DNA of 64,000 nt from Aurantiochytrium sp. KH105 (taxonomy: Eukaryota > Sar > Bigyra > Thraustochytrida > Thraustochytriidae): contig BGKB01000038.1 in assembly GCA_003116975.1 (NCBI GenBank), positions 434,001-498,000 of the forward strand, in the 5' to 3' direction. Under the pieces are notes generated by a model. That model worked only from the letters and a program-made list of their open reading frames with translations. It was not told where the DNA came from and searched no databases. Positions 40,227 to 51,541 of this stretch are shown in pieces (position 1 is the stretch's first letter; each line of letters opens with the position of its first letter). The translations under genes and the position numbers were made by a program.

Positions 40227-43200
40227 GCCTCGCGGCTGGTTTCGAGTTGGTTTGGGTTTTGCTTGCGACGCTCTCGCGCTCCTCGCTCGGCGCCCGTGCG
40301 AGTCGATTCGTTCTTTCTTCTTTCAACCCCCGAAAAAAACTTTCAATCCCCTCTCCTCTTTCCTCCCAACTTCCCCTCCTTTTCCTCGTTTTTTCTTTCG
40401 CGTTCATCGACCCGTCGCTCGGCCCTTTCAAATCCTGTTCACTCGGCAAATGGACGGATGTGGACTGGCCAAAAAACTTTTGACTATAAATAAAAAGTGA
40501 GAGCTCCCCTGTCTGAAAAGAAATCGATTAAAGAAAACAAAGAAAACAAACAAAAAATAACGCCGCCGGATCCGCCCTCGCAGCGGATCCGCGCCGCCTT
40601 GCCGCCGTGCCGCCTGCCGCTGCCGCCTGCCGCGCCGCTTTGCCGCGCCGGCGCCTCGCGTCGCGCCGCCCCGCTCCCGCTCCCGCGCGTCTGCAGCGAG
40701 CGAGCGTGCCTGCGCGCGTTCGCAGAGGCGCGCCCTCCGGTGGCTGGCGGCGTTCCGGGGAAGCGGCGCAAGCGCGGCGAGCGTGAGCGGCGGAAGAGAG
40801 CCGAAGAGCCTCAGCCTCTCCCTCTCCATACTATGCTAGCACCGCCACCGTTGCAGCCTTGTCTAGCAGTAGTTCTCAGGCCGCCCAGGGAAGAGAAAGA
40901 GAGAGCGCCGAGGCAGGCAGGCAGGCAGGCAGGCAAGCTGGGCGGCCAGCTCTGGAGCGCGGGCTCCTTCGTGTCGCCGCCTCGCGGCGGCCGACTCCGC
41001 GCGCGCGAGGGGAGACAGGGCGGCCTGGCTGCTGGCCGCATCGCGGCCACGGCCACGGCCACGGCCACCTGGCTGCAGCAGTGGCAGCTGGCAGCTGGCA
41101 CTGGTACTGGCGGGCGTGTCACTCCCTGCCAGCCAGCCGCGCCACTGGACGCGCGACGTCTGTCCTCGATGAGACACCCGCCGTGTGTCTGTCTCCCCCT
41201 CCGGCTGGCTACGCCGACTGACTGACTGACTAATGTAAACGGCCGCCGATACCGACTTGCAGCGGCCACGTGTCCACTTGTCCGCCGCGTGTGAGCCGAC
41301 TTGGCCGCGCTCTGCGCGCGCGCGCCGGCCACGAGAAGGAATCCCAACCGGAAAAAAAAAGGAAAATGAAAGAAAAAGAAAATATAAAAGGAAAAGAAAA
41401 GAAAAAAGAAAGAAAAAGTATACCTTTTGGTTGGCGGGCAGCGACCATGGCGACTTGAACTCGCTCCTAGAATAAAGTAAAGAATAATTTATAATCAACT
41501 ATACCATGCCAAGCCTCTGCGCGCCCGTCGCGTTCCTTCCAGTTCCCGGATGGGAAAAACTGTTCCCGTGTTCCCCCGGTTTTCCTTTTTGGAAGCTTTC
41601 GCGGGTAGGACAGTCTAGCAAGATGCTAGACGCCGTTGCGGGACCCATCCCATTGGTCTACAGACCAAAACAGGTCCCCCGCAGTCACTGTTGCAGCTGC
41701 TCCGCGCCTTGTGTCGCCACGTTCTGTAGGGAAATTGTGCGCGGCCGCCACTGGTCGGCGGGTCGGCCTCCCTGCACGGCGTCCTCAGAGGAAGCGGAGA
41801 GGAGGGCGCTGCGCTGCGGGAGACTATCCGTCACGAAGTTGTAGCTCCGAGAGGGGATAGTTGTCGGACAGCTCCTCCCAACCACGCCCAGAGACTGTCA
41901 GAGGACGACACTGCGAGGCCGAGTCGCCAGTGGCGAATAAAGGAAGCGCGGGGCCCGTCCAGAGCAAGGCTATGGCCCGCACCGCCCCACATACTGCTCC
42001 GCGTGTCCCGCCAGCGGCGGGTCAGCTAGCTACCCCTCCAATGGCGGCGTCCCAGGTCGCTCGGCTCGCCTCCTTGGCGCCGTCGAGCCGGCTGCTCGAG
42101 CCCATGCTCGCGCTCGCGCTCGTGCTTGTGCCATGCCGCCGCTGCGGATCTCGGCGCCGTGGCGCTCCCTCCTCTCTCCCCGAGCCCTGGGCCGAGGCGC
42201 AGCCCTCGGCGCCGCACGCTCGCCGCCTGCGCGCGAGCGTCAGCGTGCGTGCGTGAGTCCCAGCCACTCTGCCGAGAGAGAGCACGAGATGCGTTCCGAG
42301 AGCGGCAGGGTCCCGGGCGGGACTCGGAGAGAGGAGAGGGTTTTTTTTATCATGGTGGAGTTGGAGGAGATGGTGATGGTGATGATGATGGATGCTGATG
42401 GCCGGTTGAGGCCAGCAGCTGTGCGCTGCTCGCGCTGGGCTCGGCTCAAGTCGCTGCAGGACGGGGCGGCCACCGCAAGGCACGGCACAGCACGGCTCGG
42501 CAGGGCGTTGAGCGAAGCCAAGCCAGCCTGCCAGCTGCAGCACGCAGCACGCAGCTGCAGCAGCACAGACCGGGGAGCGCGTGCGGTCCTGATCTTCGCG
42601 CCTTCTGATCTTCAAAAAGGTGTCAATTGCCGGCACAGACAACTTGATGCACCAAGCTGGCCAAGCACAGCAAGCAAGTGAAGCTTGCGAACTCTAGTCA
42701 ACCGTTCTCAGGTCAAGAAACCCAGCAGGTTTGCCAAGAGCATCATGCGTGCCAGCCATCCTGGCCGCGCTGGTGCGAGACGACGCCTGCGATGCCAAGC
42801 CATCCCATCCCATCCCGTCTCATCCTGACGCCAGTGCAGCCCTGAAGAGGAGAAGAAGAAGCCCAGCAGAGAGCTAGCGAGCCGTGCCCTGCACGCGCGA
42901 CAACGATGCGACAGAGGCCGAGGGCCTCCCGAGATCCTCAGGACGCGCGTCCCATGCGAGAGGCGCAGGGTCGCATCTTGGAGCGCTCGCGCAGGCTTGC
43001 GAACTTGAAGAGAACGACACCGACAGCGATTCGGCGAGCGTTCAAATGGCGCGGCCCCGTGAATCCGGGACGCATTGGTGAAACAAATGCGTGGATGCAT
43101 CGGCATGCGGGCTTTACAAGAAGCAACCCCGGCGGAACGGCTGTGAAAATTCCGTCGGCACGGTCGAACCGAATCCGGGCGCGATACCTCGGAGCGCCTA

Positions 43201-43619
43201 CTTGAGAAGCAGCTGCAGCAACCGTGCGTCAGCGTCAGCGTGCCGTGCCGCAGCCGCGCCGAGCCTCAGGTCACCTCGACAGGCTCCGGAGCTGCTGGCA
43301 CGGCACGTCTCGAGACCGCAGTCGCAGTCGCAGTCGCGGCATGTGATGCGAGGCACGGAGCTCGCTTCTTGTCACGTTCTTTGGATCCAAGATGGATGGT
43401 GCTGTACGCACAAGATGCAGTGCAGCTGCAACACAAAGCGAAGGTGCTGTAGCACGGCACCATGCTGTGCTGTGCTGCGCTGAGCTGTACTGTAAAAAAT
43501 ATCCTGCCATACGGTACGAGGCTGGTCTCGCCTGCGAGGCTTGCATTGCTTTCTGTTACAGTTGTTGCTGTTGCGCTGGATCTGCACGAGACGATGCAGC
43601 TGCAGCTGTAGATGCTGGC

Positions 43620-43647
43620 ATGCGATGCGATGCGATGCGATGCGATG
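43620..43647. repeat. (GCGAT)n pentanucleotide repeat
   Basis: Five tandem GCGAT units. The same unit recurs at 45862-45905. Confidence 0.9.
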
Positions 43648-45407
43648 TCATGCCACGCCATCCCATGCAACGCCGGCCCTCGATCGAGACTAGCGCGGGC
43701 CAAAGAGCTCTCTCTCCCCGCGCACGATCTTTCGCAGCTGCTGCTGGTGTGGCTGCTGGCGGTGCTGATATCCTGCACCGATCATCCGCTATTCGATCTG
43801 CTCCGGCTCGGGAGACCTGTGTGGGACTCGCTCGATCGCGATCCTCGCGGCCACGCCAGCAGCACCAGCAGCAGCAGCAAGCAACGCAAGGTTCCGCGCC
43901 TGCGTCGTTAGCTGAGCCAGCGAGCGCTTCACGTTGGTTCTTTCGCTCGTTCGTTTTCTCGCCGGCCAGCAGCGGCATTGCAGGCAGGCAAGCAGGCGCG
44001 GCGAGGCGATTCTCGACCGGCGGGGCAGCTCTGCGCGTCCCCGCTCTGGTCGGCCGGAACCTGTGTTTTGCTCGCTCGGGACAAAGGCCATCGGTCGCCT
44101 GCCTCTGGCTGCTGGCAGCACAGCTGCCGAGGCGACTCGTGTCGCTGTCGCTGTCGGCAGTGGCGGCACGGAGGGCCCGCGGCAGAGGCGTCGACCTTGG
44201 GCGTGGAGACGAGCGCTCAGCGAGAGGTGCCGCAGCCGGGGTCGCGGCTCCGCGCCCGCCCGGGTCCATCTGGCCCTCTTCCCTTTCGCCTTGCCTTACA
44301 TCCCGCTTCGCCTCCGTACCGCGTGCTCTTGTTTTGATGGCGCCTTAGATCTAACTGCCGCGGATCTTTGCGCTGGTGCTGCTTGCTGTTGCTTTGCTCT
44401 GGCTGCTGCTCTGCTCTGCTCTGCTGCTTGACGTCTCCAGGTCGCCCGCGTCGACGCGAGACGATACGAGTCGGCTGCGAGACGATGCGAGCCCGGGGCC
44501 TTCCTTGCCCTCGCCCGCCGCGCCGCCTCGCCGTGGCCAGGCAGGCCTCGAGGTCCGCGTCGGAAAGCGGGCACGCGCCGCGAGGGACGCGGGCGGCCGC
44601 GGCCCGCGAGGCCGGGTCGGGTGGAGTCGAGTTGAGTGGAGTCGGTGGATGGGTCGGATGGCTGGGTGGGTGGGCAAGGGTGATTAGATTCATTCCAGAA
44701 CTCCACGGGTGCCAGTGGCGGCGGTCTGGAAAGGCGTCTCAATTGAACGGTGGCGGCGGAAAAACAAATAAAGCAAAGTAAAGAATGTTGAAAGCCAATG
44801 AATAAATGAATGAATGGCCACTGGAAAGAGAGAAGTTGTTTCTTTTTCCGCATTTTCAGCCAACTCCCAAAAGCTGGTGGACAAAGCCGGACAAAAACAA
44901 AGGTGGATAAAATGAAAATGAAAAAGGAAAGTAAAAAGGAATGGTTGGGAAAGTAAAACAATAAAATAAAATATTTTAAGCGTCTGCTTCCTGATCGAGC
45001 CGGTCCAGGCTTCCCGCGACCGACCCTCCTTGGCACCGCGCCGCGCTACGGCCAAACGTCGCTGCTGCTCACGACGGTACCGCCGCTCCCTCCGCAGCCG
45101 GCCGGGCCAGGCTGGCTGGGGCCGTGTACCGACCGCTGCACTGCAGCTGCACTGCGCGCGCGCGCAGGCTCAGGACCAGGCCCAGCCAGGGCCGCGTGTC
45201 CATTTCGCGCTCCGCGCTGCAGTATAGGCGGAATAAAGGGCGAGCTAACTGGAAGTAAAAGATTTGAGAGCAGGAGTTATTTTTTCAAGATTCCCCGGAC
45301 TGTGCTGGCATCGCGCGCGTCCACCCATCCTAGGCATGCGTCCATTTCCGACGCGACGCGGACCGCGAGAGCGACGCGCGGCCAGACGTGGTCGGCAGTA
45401 CAGGCGT

Positions 45408-45484
45408 GCGTGCATGCATGCATGCATGCACGCACGCGAGCAGCACAGCGGCCTGGCCGCCGACCGACCGACCGACCGACCGAC
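45408..45484. repeat. (GCAT)n and (GACC)n microsatellites
   Basis: A GTGC/GCAT run at about 45408-45440 and a GACC run at about 45461-45484, separated by a short unique spacer. Confidence 0.85.
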
Positions 45485-45861
45485 CCTGATCAGGGCCGAT
45501 GCATCCTGGGCAGCCAGGGAAGTGCTCGGAGGCCGGCCACGATGGTCTCGCCTTCTTGTCTTGCTTTTGACTTGTCTTGACTTGCTTTTGCCTTACTACT
45601 TGCCTTTTCAGGGCCGCCGAACCGCGCCCTGGCTGGATGCCTCCTCATCAGGCTGCCAACTCGCCAGAACAAGCTCACCGGCCATGGCAGCGCAAGCTCA
45701 TCAGCCAGCCAGCCAGCTCAAGCCATGGGCCGCTTGCGCAAAAGTAGCCCATACGGCGAGCAGCAGAGAGGAGGCTTGGCCCACCACTCACAAGTTGGCC
45801 TGGCACGGCTACCACCGATTCTGGTGAAAGAAAAAAGGGCGCGCGCGCGTCGATTGTGAGC

Positions 45862-45905
45862 GCGATGCGATGCGATGCGATGCGATGCGATGCGATGCGA
45901 TGCGT
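45862..45905. repeat. (GCGAT)n pentanucleotide repeat
   Basis: About eight tandem GCGAT units, just past the stop codon of the SCYL2-type gene and so probably in its 3' UTR. Confidence 0.95.
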
Positions 45906-45933
45906 GCGTGCACCTGCACGCCGCATTTAATGT

Positions 45934-48537
45934 TCAAGAGAGAAAGTCGAAGGGATCAGCTGCAGAGTCCGCCGGAGGCCTGCCTTGTGGCTTCATTGGC
46001 ATCGCGAAAGGACTGGCTTGTTGCGGTTCGAGCGGCACACTGGCGGCCTGAACCCCAGGGGCATTGTATGCCATAGCAAAGGGCTTGAGCGTCCCTAAAG
46101 CGTTATTTCCTTGCTGCTGTTGAAACTGTTCTTGATTATTGTGTTGCTGTTGCGGCACGAGCGGGGTGCTCATGCCCTGAGGCTTGAATGTCGTCGGCCC
46201 CTCGGAGGCAGTAGTGATTTGTTGTAGTTGCTGTTGCCGCTGCGGCGGCGCAAGAGGCGCAAGCGGCACGCTCGACACGCTCGATGTGGCGGGCGGTTCA
46301 GAAGGGTCCGAAGCAACGAAAAATGAACTCCTGGCCGCAGGTGACGGAAAAGAGGTGTCCGCGTGCGGCAGCGACAGCGTAAAGCTCTCGCCAACCGCAG
46401 TAGCTGCCGCGATGGCGTCCTCCCCATCAAAGGAGTCCGTCGTCGCCACCTTACTCTTGCGCGAGAAACCAAGCTCCTCTCGACGCCGACGAGTCAAATC
46501 GCACAGGAGCAACTTTGCGACCTGGGAAACTTTCATAAACTGATCCAGGGATAATGTTGGTTCGCACGAGAGCGAAGATACCATGGGAAGGATGTTGCGT
46601 CCGAGCTGGCTCGTCTGCGCCGTCTTGGTACACGATTCCAATACGCCAACCGCCGCCATGAGGACCCCTGCACTGCGGTCCGCTTTTACACACGTTTGCA
46701 CGAGCGGAAAGACGCTCCCTGAAAGCATCTCATGCGAAATGGCATCTTGACGCAAAAGGCCCGTCACCGCTACTAGTGCGTGCACGCGTACACTCGTCAA
46801 CAGCTGCTGCTGTTCCTGCTGTGACGAGTGCGCCGCGGCCGCGGCGCCTACTCCATGGGCGCTTGGAGGCCCAGCTACTCGCTTTTGCACACGTCCAAGT
46901 CCAGAGACAATTACACTCTCCACACGCCGAACAGGGAGATGCACGCGAAGCGCATTCACGGTCGGCACCAGCTCCTTGAGTGCGGCAATTACAATTTGTG
47001 GCGTTGATGACTCCAGCAAAAAACCGAGTGCTCCAAGCACATGGCTCTCCACAAATGTGCCATCACCAACGCTAGCGAGGGCCGAAAGATGCCGCGCAAT
47101 CTGTAGTCCCAGCTGTGGTGGTACGGGTCTTCCGCTACTAGGAGGCCGTAAAAGCGCGCCCAAGTTCGCAGACATGAGTGTGGCAAAGTCCTCGCGCGGA
47201 ATGGCGCGCGCAATGCTCACGAGCAACGGCAAACAGTATGGCGCGAGCTCCGGCGCGCGCGACAGCTGCGCAATTTTGGGGAGAACCATCTCGCGCTGTA
47301 GGCGCAGAGGGAGTTCTTGAATCGGAGTTTGTAACGACGTCAGCTCCTGCGTCTGTAGGCGGAGATCTGCTAGCTCCAGCAGTCCCTCCACTCGAATCAC
47401 AGTGCGCAGAGGCCCCTCTTGTTTGAAAAAGGCGCATTCAAGGACTTCGCGAGCGCCTGGACGCTGCGTTGGCATCACCTGCAAGGCACGGCCAACAACA
47501 TGGCGAAGGAGCTGTGGAACCTTGTCCAGCCCTCGAGTGTGGGCATCTTGAGCCGCATGCACCACTGCTGTGTGCCAGTCGCTGAGGCGACGCCGGTCCC
47601 TAGCTTCCGAACCTCCTCCAGCCACAAACGAACCCTGCGAGTACACCTCAAAGGCCAGCGCGCCGAACGACCAAATATCTGCTTTCTCATTGTACACGTG
47701 CGGGGTTTGCAAAAGCTCCGGGGCGCAGTGATACAGTGACGGCGGGGGCGGGTATCGCGGCACCACCTCTTGCGGATACACGCCCTCAAGCCGATCGCAT
47801 TGCATGCGCATGCCTACTGCTGTGCGCTGTTTCTGCAAAAAGCCAAAGCCTCCGAGTTTCCACTGCCCTGCAGGCGTCACGAAAATTGTGCGCGGAGAGA
47901 GATTCCCGTGGACCATTCCGTTCGCATGTAAAAAGTCCAGCGCGCGACTCAGATGCAAGAACCCGCATGCTATCTCGAATGAGGACGGCGCGTAATCTCG
48001 CATCTCCTCCGTAATGTCATCATTCTCCAGGCCAACAAACTCCTTACTGCACGCGTTGGCAAGCGACAAAAACACTGGCTCTGTCACGAAAGCCAGTGTC
48101 GATCGTGTCTCGGGAAGAATTTCCTTCACAATTAGCACATGAGGATGTCGTACGCTTGCAAGGGCTTTGATACCCTCACGCAGCATGCGCAAGGTTTCTT
48201 CCTGGGCTCGCACATTGGGGACTAGTTTCGCCAGCGCGCTCTTGCTGCACACAAATACCGAGCAGGCCCCGTTTTCGGTCGGAATTCCAGCTGGCGCACC
48301 ACCTTGCCCACCTCGATGACCTCCGCTAGCTCCAGTCGCTGCGCGCGAGTCATACGCTTCGTGCACCCGAAAGAGAAAGGCAACGTCGCCCGAGGCCTGC
48401 GGCTGCACCTTGGCATGATAGCGTTTCCCCCACCATTGTCGCTTCGAGCCGTCGTCCTTGTCGCTTGCGCCTCGGGGACCCCCAATCGATGCCCCGGAGG
48501 TCGCCTGCGCCGCGCTCGCGAGCAGCTTCCCCAGCAT
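45934..48537 (-). CDS. SCYL2-type (CVAK104-like) pseudokinase with HEAT-like repeats
   Basis: An 867-residue protein of the SCY1-like family, which acts in clathrin-coated vesicle traffic between the trans-Golgi and endosomes. The pseudokinase domain (about 50-375) has lost its catalytic residues. The HRD position reads His-Gly-Asn (210-212) and the DFG position reads Gly-Gly-Phe-Gly (229-232). The Ala-Pro-Glu at 272-274 and the Asp-Ile-Trp-Ser-Phe-Gly helix are kept. The family block Ala-Phe-Val-Thr-Glu-Pro-Val-Phe-x-Ser-Leu-Ala-Asn is at 149-161. Helical HEAT-like repeats follow to about residue 690, then a Gln/Pro-rich tail. The extreme C-terminus has Asp-Pro-Phe-Asp-Phe (about 862-866), a DPF motif of the kind that binds the AP-2 alpha ear. 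The start is the first ATG. The gene is divergent from the Tubby-like gene 712 bp away. Confidence 0.9.
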   Translation of the reverse strand: MLGKLLASAAQATSGASIGGPRGASDKDDGSKRQWWGKRYHAKVQPQASGDVAFLFRVHEAYDSRAATGASGGHRGGQGGAPAGIPTENGACSVFVCSKSALAKLVPNVRAQEETLRMLREGIKALASVRHPHVLIVKEILPETRSTLAFVTEPVFLSLANACSKEFVGLENDDITEEMRDYAPSSFEIACGFLHLSRALDFLHANGMVHGNLSPRTIFVTPAGQWKLGGFGFLQKQRTAVGMRMQCDRLEGVYPQEVVPRYPPPPSLYHCAPELLQTPHVYNEKADIWSFGALAFEVYSQGSFVAGGGSEARDRRRLSDWHTAVVHAAQDAHTRGLDKVPQLLRHVVGRALQVMPTQRPGAREVLECAFFKQEGPLRTVIRVEGLLELADLRLQTQELTSLQTPIQELPLRLQREMVLPKIAQLSRAPELAPYCLPLLVSIARAIPREDFATLMSANLGALLRPPSSGRPVPPQLGLQIARHLSALASVGDGTFVESHVLGALGFLLESSTPQIVIAALKELVPTVNALRVHLPVRRVESVIVSGLGRVQKRVAGPPSAHGVGAAAAAHSSQQEQQQLLTSVRVHALVAVTGLLRQDAISHEMLSGSVFPLVQTCVKADRSAGVLMAAVGVLESCTKTAQTSQLGRNILPMVSSLSCEPTLSLDQFMKVSQVAKLLLCDLTRRRREELGFSRKSKVATTDSFDGEDAIAAATAVGESFTLSLPHADTSFPSPAARSSFFVASDPSEPPATSSVSSVPLAPLAPPQRQQQLQQITTASEGPTTFKPQGMSTPLVPQQQHNNQEQFQQQQGNNALGTLKPFAMAYNAPGVQAASVPLEPQQASPFAMPMKPQGRPPADSAADPFDFLS

Positions 48538-49249
48538 CCTCCTCCCGCGCTCCTCTCTCGAGTTGAGAGATCGATCTGGGCTCTCTCGTCTCTCCCTCTC
48601 GCACTCTCACTCCTTTTCTCTCTTCAGAGGCAGCAGCCAGAAAACATGCATCGTCGTAAAAGGTCTATTTACAGACCTATCTATCCGTTTGCGGCCCGGA
48701 CTTCGAATCCTCCAAGTTAAACTCCGGTGCAAAGACTCTCGACACAGGCGGAAGGACGGCCAAAGGCGGCTTGTCCGGGCCGAGTGACGGCTGCGCAAGG
48801 GCAGATTCGTTAGTTTGTAGCTCACTCAACCCTTGAATTATTGAAGCAGGCAATAGAAGTTCTTGGTGGTGTTGTACGTCACTAATGTACGTTCCTTCAA
48901 ATGTTCTAGTATTGATCACAAAAGCTCGTTACACTGACTGCGAACCAGGCTCGGTCGCCGGACCGCTCAAAGGTAACGGAATATCATGATTGGACTGTCT
49001 GCATGACTCGGAATTAGAATTAGACTGTCTGCATGAACTTGAGAATTGGCAAAGAAAGCAGATATATCTTCTGTGCATGAACACCCGCGCTGTTATAAAA
49101 CGCCAGCGCAGAGCATATCTTTATTCCAGACGCAATCAAGCCAACGAGCGCGAGGCGCTGCAAGTTGTAGCTTGCCTTGCGTACTGTCTGTCGCTAGACG
49201 ACCAGGCGCAGACAAGCATTGCACGGACGCTCACGTGATTGTATCGATA
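48538..49249. other. Divergent intergenic region, SCYL2-type and Tubby-like genes
   Basis: A compact divergent promoter region. A 30-base periodic repeat containing ACTGTCTGCATGA occurs near 48994 and 49024. A TATAAAA at 49094-49100 faces the Tubby-like gene. No additional gene is supported. Confidence 0.5.
49094..49100 (+). promoter_or_regulatory. Possible TATA box of the Tubby-like gene
   Basis: TATAAAA about 150 bp upstream of the first ATG of the Tubby-like gene. This is assigned on sequence and position only. Confidence 0.35.
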
Positions 49250-50305
49250 ATGGTGACAAAGTTCAGGCCGTCGCAGCCACTCGAACAGAATGAAGCGTAT
49301 GATCGCTCGTGCATGGACGAGGACGACGAGGAACTCGAAACAATTGAGCTGCCGGAAACAGATGATGATCGGTCAAAGATCAAGACAGCGCATCATGTCA
49401 GTGAATCCCGTAGCGCATTCGCCGACAAAGAGGCAAGAGCGAATGCCGCAGACGCAAAGCTTGTGATTGAAATTCCAGAGACGGACAACTATGGAGATTG
49501 CAATGTCAATGATCGTCTTGAAATCCCCGAAACCCCGGAGAATCCTTCGCAGTCGTACGATGAGGCGGAGAGCGTCTTCAATTTTCAAGAGCACCTTTCG
49601 CAAGACCAACCGACTTCGGACTCCACTGAGGAATTTGCAAAGCTACGACGCTGTGTTATTGTACGAGAGCGTAGCTTGATACACCGCTTGGCCGGCAAGG
49701 AGTTTTATTTCCTCTTTCTTGAAACACCGGTCTCCACGTCTGATCGCTGTGAAGATCATCGACATTCTTTGCTCGAAGACAGCCGTTCCAAACAAGTTCG
49801 ACCCACATCCACGCCCAACTCTGACGCTGGCCTGAATGCAGACAGCAAAAGCCCAAATTACGAGCTCCTTCTCATTGCGAAGCGTGATCGACGCAAGGAA
49901 AAGGTGAAAATTTACGATGTGTGCAAGGAAATTTGCCCCAAGACAGAGGCGCTCATTGATATTGCCAAGGACAACATCGCAAACGTCGAAGCCTCTACGT
50001 CAGGAAGCTTCTTCGTGTACGATTGTTTTGACCAGGCGCTCACGGTGCAATACGAGCGAAGTGCGCTCACGAAGAGGCTTGGAGAAGGCTTTGTCCCTCG
50101 CGCTGTTCAAATCAATCTCTATCCTGCAGATCGATTGCAACGAAACCAGCACGTTCCGATGGAGGAGAACCTTGGTGACTTGTTGGCTCTCTCCCACTCT
50201 TCAACGAGCTCTGACACGAGCCAGAGCAGCAGCTGCAAGTGTAACGACGAAACAAACAACGACTCTGCTGCATCGAGCGGAGATCTTCGGCTTGGAATGA
50301 ACATC

Positions 50306-50363
<58 letters not shown>

Positions 50364-50896
50364 ACGACGATGACAATGCAAACATCAATGACGAGAGCAA
50401 CAGTAGTATCAATGCATTCAAAAGAGAGATCAGCAGCAAGAATGCGCAAAAAAGCAGAGAGCAGGACGGTGTTTTCTTTTTCGATGTAAATAACGCACAG
50501 GCGACGGGCTCGGCTCACATGGAATATAATAAAAGAATTGCAAAACGACTCTCGTATCACGTACGAAAGCAAAAGCGGTCCACACCACGAGGGACAAAAT
50601 CTGTGCACAAAGAGAATGGCATAGACCCATGCGGGATTCAGGGACTCGTCACGCTTGTGAATCGAAGTCCTCGTTTCGAGCGTGGTCAGTATCGTCTCAA
50701 TTTTCATGGCCGAGTCAAACGCGCCTCGTCAAAAAATATGCAAATCATCGAGCGTAAAACCGCCCCCTCCGGCGACATTTGCGAAAATCTGGTCATGCAG
50801 TTTGGCAAGGTTTCCTCGCACCGTTTTACGCTCGATTTCCAACAGCCGCTTTCGAGCATCTCTGCCTTCGGAATTGCATTAACACAATTTTTATGA
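49250..50896 (+). CDS. Tubby-like protein with an internal poly-Asn tract
   Basis: A 548-residue protein. Residues 1-130 are acidic and disordered, with three copies of an Ile/Leu-Glu-Ile/Leu-Pro-Glu-Thr motif. The Tubby domain spans about 132-548. It includes Arg-Cys-Val-Ile-Val-Arg near 134, a basic phosphoinositide-type strand (Ala-Lys-Arg-Asp-Arg-Arg-Lys-Glu-Lys), and a diagnostic C-terminal block Leu-Asn-Phe-His-Gly-Arg-Val...Asn-x-Gln-Ile-Ile, then Val-Met-Gln-Phe-Gly-Lys-Val, ending Ala-Phe-Gly-Ile-Ala-Leu. A 19-Asn run at residues 353-371 plus acidic low-complexity sequence interrupts the domain. The sequence ends abruptly after Ile-Ala-Leu-Thr-Gln-Phe-Leu, a few residues short of animal Tubby. 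The start is the first ATG, since the frame upstream is open only from a TTG. Tubby proteins bind phosphoinositides and carry membrane proteins into cilia. Confidence 0.85.
50306..50362 (+). repeat. AAC trinucleotide run encoding 19 Asn
   Basis: Eighteen AAC codons and one AAT lie inside the Tubby domain. The near-perfect codon identity points to recent slippage expansion. Confidence 0.95.
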
Positions 50897-51541
50897 CCAA
50901 AAATAAAACTCAGATTGCGATATGGACTACGGTGTGTTTGGGTATCAATTTTCGTTTGAGCGGGCGAAGAAAACTCGATGTGTACAGAATCCTAATCTTA
51001 AAAAGCAAGGCAATGGCAATTCTCGCTTCGATACAGCTAAATATTCTTACAACGTTCGAGCAACATTAGGCGTATGTATCATCAACCTCTTCTTGTGTTG
51101 CAAAATTTCGCATGGCAGTCGAGCGAATGATTCTCAAACGAAAAAGATGCATCTGGAAAGTCTATGTAGGTTATTTGTTTTTGTTTCACAGGGGGGGGGG
51201 GGTGTTAAGAATGAAAGATGATGCGGTCGATCTCATCAAAATTGCTTGGCCAGTCAGAGCAGGCCCAAGCAGCCTTTAGTCAGAGGGTCGTGATAGTGGG
51301 GAAGTGGTAAAGAAGTACGGTGAGGCAAGGAGAAGGGCGCGGGAAAGAGCGGATAAGAGCGAGCGGAAATCAAAGTAAGAGACCTCTTCCCGCGTCAACC
51401 TGAGCTCGCTTGCTCCAGCGCAATCGGTTCGACGAGGGTCGCTGAACGTCCTGGACGTCTATTTGTTTGCCTTGCTCGTCGCGTTGATTGTAAAGAGGAT
51501 AAATGCCAAGAAAAGGCGCTGCGTTGCCTGCCTTTCTGCTT
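50897..51541. other. Intergenic region, convergent
   Basis: The 3' sides of the Tubby-like and ribonucleotide reductase genes. AATAAA lies at 50902-50907, directly after the Tubby stop, and a run of about 11 G lies near 51191-51201. No gene is seen. Confidence 0.5.
50902..50907 (+). terminator. Possible polyadenylation signal of the Tubby-like gene
   Basis: AATAAA five bases past the stop codon. This would make a very short 3' UTR, and a more distal signal may be used instead. Confidence 0.3.

Larger units (their letters stand above)
40134..45933. other. Gene-poor region of 5.8 kb
   Basis: I see no frame with family resemblance on either strand. The available frames are Ala/Arg/Ser/Cys-rich products of GC-rich repeats. 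Contents include a CTG triplet run (40161-40226), a (GGCA) run (about 40911-40935), a purine-rich strand (about 41350-41420), a GAT-rich stretch (42355-42400), (GCGAT) runs at 43620-43647 and 45862-45905, and GCAT and GACC runs near 45408-45484. It could hold non-coding transcripts or a diverged spliced gene that I cannot recognise. Confidence 0.5.

Noticed and set aside
43400-44780. Possible gene or mobile-element remnant in the gene-poor region
   Set aside because: The frames are Cys/Ala/Arg-rich and low-complexity, without transposase, integrase or reverse-transcriptase motifs.
49046-49249. 68-codon N-terminal extension of the Tubby-like protein
   Set aside because: It would begin with TTG and overlap the likely TATA box. 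The first ATG is at 49250.
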